Shown here piece by piece: positions 22,308 through 23,829 of a DNA stretch of 23,829 nucleotides (position 1 is the first letter of the stretch; every line of letters begins with the position of its first letter). The notes under the pieces were generated by a model, which had not been told where the DNA came from, ran no database searches, and was given only the letters and a program-made list of their open reading frames with translations. Both the position numbers and the translations under genes were made by a program. Source of the DNA: DBFJGL01 sp048394785 (GTDB lineage Bacteria > Bacillota > Clostridia > Christensenellales > CAG-917); the NCBI GenBank assembly GCA_048394785.1, contig DBFJGL010000077.1, forward strand, positions 1 through 23,829, read 5' to 3'.

Positions 22308-23753
22308 CTACTCTGCGGTTGATGTCGATTTAATCTCTCTCGAATATCTCAAATTCATTCCGTTATCTGCAAGCGACGCCGTGTCGGGTTCCTCGTTACT
22401 GCGCTCCACAAACAGAGTCAAAAGCATTGCAACCGTCATAACGGGATAAGGAATAAACGTGCCCGTGTCTATCATACTGTACGCCTCGAAGCCCAAAAAA
22501 GACAACAGCGCAACCTGTGCAAAGGTGTTCCGACGTATTCTTTTGAAAACGATGCCGTAGCGGGCAATGTAAAAATAAAGGAATGCGGCGATGCCGACAA
22601 GTCCCGTGCTTCCGATAATCTGGAACAGAGTGGAATGGAACCAATAAAACTTGAAGAACGGCACGTCCTGCATAACGTAGTGATTGCCGTGAAAGCCCAT
22701 TCCCGCGCCGAACAAAGGATTTTGCAAAAACATCTGCAAAGCCTCGGCGTACAGCTTATCTCTGCCCGATATGCCCGCATCCTGCTTGTTGACCAGCTTG
22801 ACGATGATGCCGTTGATTGCGTCCATATTCGCAAAATATACCGCCGCAACCGCTATAACGGCAATCATAGTCGGAATTGCGATTTGCCATCTGTCTTTGC
22901 CTTTTACTTTTACAAACGCGTAAATTATCGTAATTACGCCCATTATCACGCCGAAAAGTATTCCGCCGCGGCTGAACGTCAAAACCGTAAACGCGAAATT
23001 CAGTACACCGAGTAGCGCGTAAAACCATTTGTGCCTTTGAGTGACCGCAAGATAAAACGCCATCGGCGACGCAAACAGCAATACGGTTGCAAGATTGTTA
23101 TCTATAGACCAGCCCACGTCCACCACGGACGTGCTTCCCCAAGAGGAGAACGGCGGTTTGTTGACGGCATAAAAACCTATTATTTCAAGCCCTATGAGTA
23201 TGCCGTACCAAGTAAGCAGTTTTGCCGCATATACCGAAAGTTTGCAATATTCGTTTCTGCCTCCGTAGTAGGCGAAGAAAAGATAAATAACGAGCACGAA
23301 AAATCCGAGCATAAGCGTATATCCGAGCGCGGAGGTGTAATGTTCGGTCGGAATAATTCCCAAACCTCCGAGCAACATTGCAAAGGCTATTGCGAGCTGC
23401 GGATAAAACATACGCGTGCGCGCTTTTTTAGGAGGGTACCAACATATATGGAATATCAGCGCGGCAACCAAAGGAATTGCGCCGATCGCGCTGTACGCAT
23501 ACGGCTCCACGGCGGGCTGAGAAATTATTGCAGGCGCAAACAACACCACAACCGCGAACGGCGTGATGTCGTCGAGTATAACAAGCGAAACCGCAATCAA
23601 AAGCGAACCGAGAACAAATCCGATAGCAGGCAGTTCCGTAATCCACGACACAAAACAAAGGAGTGCCGCCGCCGCAAGATACGCGTCGCTGTAATAAAAC
23701 TTTTTCAACCAAATCGGGGTTTTATCAAGTAAATTCGCTATTTTAACTCTCAT
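22308..23753 (-). CDS. O-antigen ligase / Wzy-like polysaccharide polymerase family membrane protein
   Basis: 481-residue polytopic membrane protein with about 11-12 hydrophobic helices. The diagnostic Wzy_C-type segment lies in the C-terminal third: GISGRDKLYAEALQMFLQNP, the GAGMGFHGNH loop, WFHSTLFQIIGSTGLVG and following helices. The SGR motif and a large extracytoplasmic loop with a conserved His are what the O-antigen ligase/polymerase family shows. In a Gram-positive-type cell such proteins usually join or polymerise lipid-linked sugars for capsule, teichoic or wall polysaccharide, so 'ligase' is a family name rather than a demonstrated activity. The ATG at 23753 follows TGAGGATAAA; an upstream TTG at 23780 would lie in the untranslated inverted repeat and is rejected. 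No glycosyltransferases are visible beside it, but the window ends 76 bases upstream. Confidence 0.85.
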   Translation of the reverse strand: MRVKIANLLDKTPIWLKKFYYSDAYLAAAALLCFVSWITELPAIGFVLGSLLIAVSLVILDDITPFAVVVLFAPAIISQPAVEPYAYSAIGAIPLVAALIFHICWYPPKKARTRMFYPQLAIAFAMLLGGLGIIPTEHYTSALGYTLMLGFFVLVIYLFFAYYGGRNEYCKLSVYAAKLLTWYGILIGLEIIGFYAVNKPPFSSWGSTSVVDVGWSIDNNLATVLLFASPMAFYLAVTQRHKWFYALLGVLNFAFTVLTFSRGGILFGVIMGVITIIYAFVKVKGKDRWQIAIPTMIAVIAVAAVYFANMDAINGIIVKLVNKQDAGISGRDKLYAEALQMFLQNPLFGAGMGFHGNHYVMQDVPFFKFYWFHSTLFQIIGSTGLVGIAAFLYFYIARYGIVFKRIRRNTFAQVALLSFLGFEAYSMIDTGTFIPYPVMTVAMLLTLFVERSNEEPDTASLADNGMNLRYSREIKSTSTAE

Positions 23754-23772
23754 TTTATCCTCATTAAGCGAT

Positions 23773-23800
23773 GAGCGCAAATCACATCGGTTTGCGGCTC
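23773..23800. repeat. Inverted repeat in the leader of the ligase-like gene
   Basis: GAGCGCAAA (23773-23781) faces TTTGCGGCTC (23791-23800), complementary apart from one extra base, with a 9-base spacer. It lies 20-47 bases upstream of the start codon, where an operator or leader hairpin could act. The upstream promoter is at or beyond the window edge. Confidence 0.4.
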
Positions 23801-23829
23801 AACGGCAGAATCGCTTTATACAATTAGAA

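Overview
The window looks like chromosomal DNA of an anaerobic Clostridia-type Firmicute (inference). The evidence is a type III glutamine synthetase, a tmk-holB-ricT cluster, a DUF896 (YnzC-like) protein, a CIRCE/HrcA-type heat-shock operator, strong Shine-Dalgarno (SD) sites, sigma-A promoters that often carry an extended -10 (TGn), and an oxygen-defence set of rubrerythrin, flavodiiron protein and 2[4Fe-4S] ferredoxin. I see no tRNA, rRNA, CRISPR array, transposase or integrase.

Layout. 1-2010: rubrerythrin (+), then a minus-strand pair ung and DUF896, then a tiny Lys/Ala-rich CxxC protein (+). 2267-7247: a minus-strand operon leuS-serS-M28 membrane peptidase. 7287-7353 is a compact divergent promoter region. 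7375-9802: tmk-holB-ricT (+), overlapping genes. 9935-10105: a 56-residue ferredoxin. 10344-11632: a paired short-chain chromate-transporter operon. 11878-13959: glutamine synthetase III behind the one long, structured plus-strand leader. 14153-14578: Hsp20 (-) under CIRCE. 14833-16038: flavodiiron protein. 16452-22091: an 1879-residue DUF4011-helicase-nuclease-DUF3320 protein in its own transcription unit. 22308-23753: O-antigen-ligase-like membrane protein (-).

How the genes fit together. Most are housekeeping: tRNA charging, dTMP and replication clamp loading, uracil repair, nitrogen assimilation. Oxygen protection is scattered in single-gene units: rubrerythrin for peroxide and the flavodiiron protein for O2 or NO, with the ferredoxin as a possible electron carrier. 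The accessory element that stands out is the giant DUF4011 helicase. Its architecture matches proteins linked to antiphage defence, and it stands alone between its own promoter and terminator. Its transglutaminase-like region has lost the expected Cys and His, and its Vsr/DUF559-like nuclease has an altered acidic motif. A second theme is start-site economy: ung and the first chromate-transporter gene both have the -10 box exactly six bases before the ATG, which predicts leaderless mRNAs.
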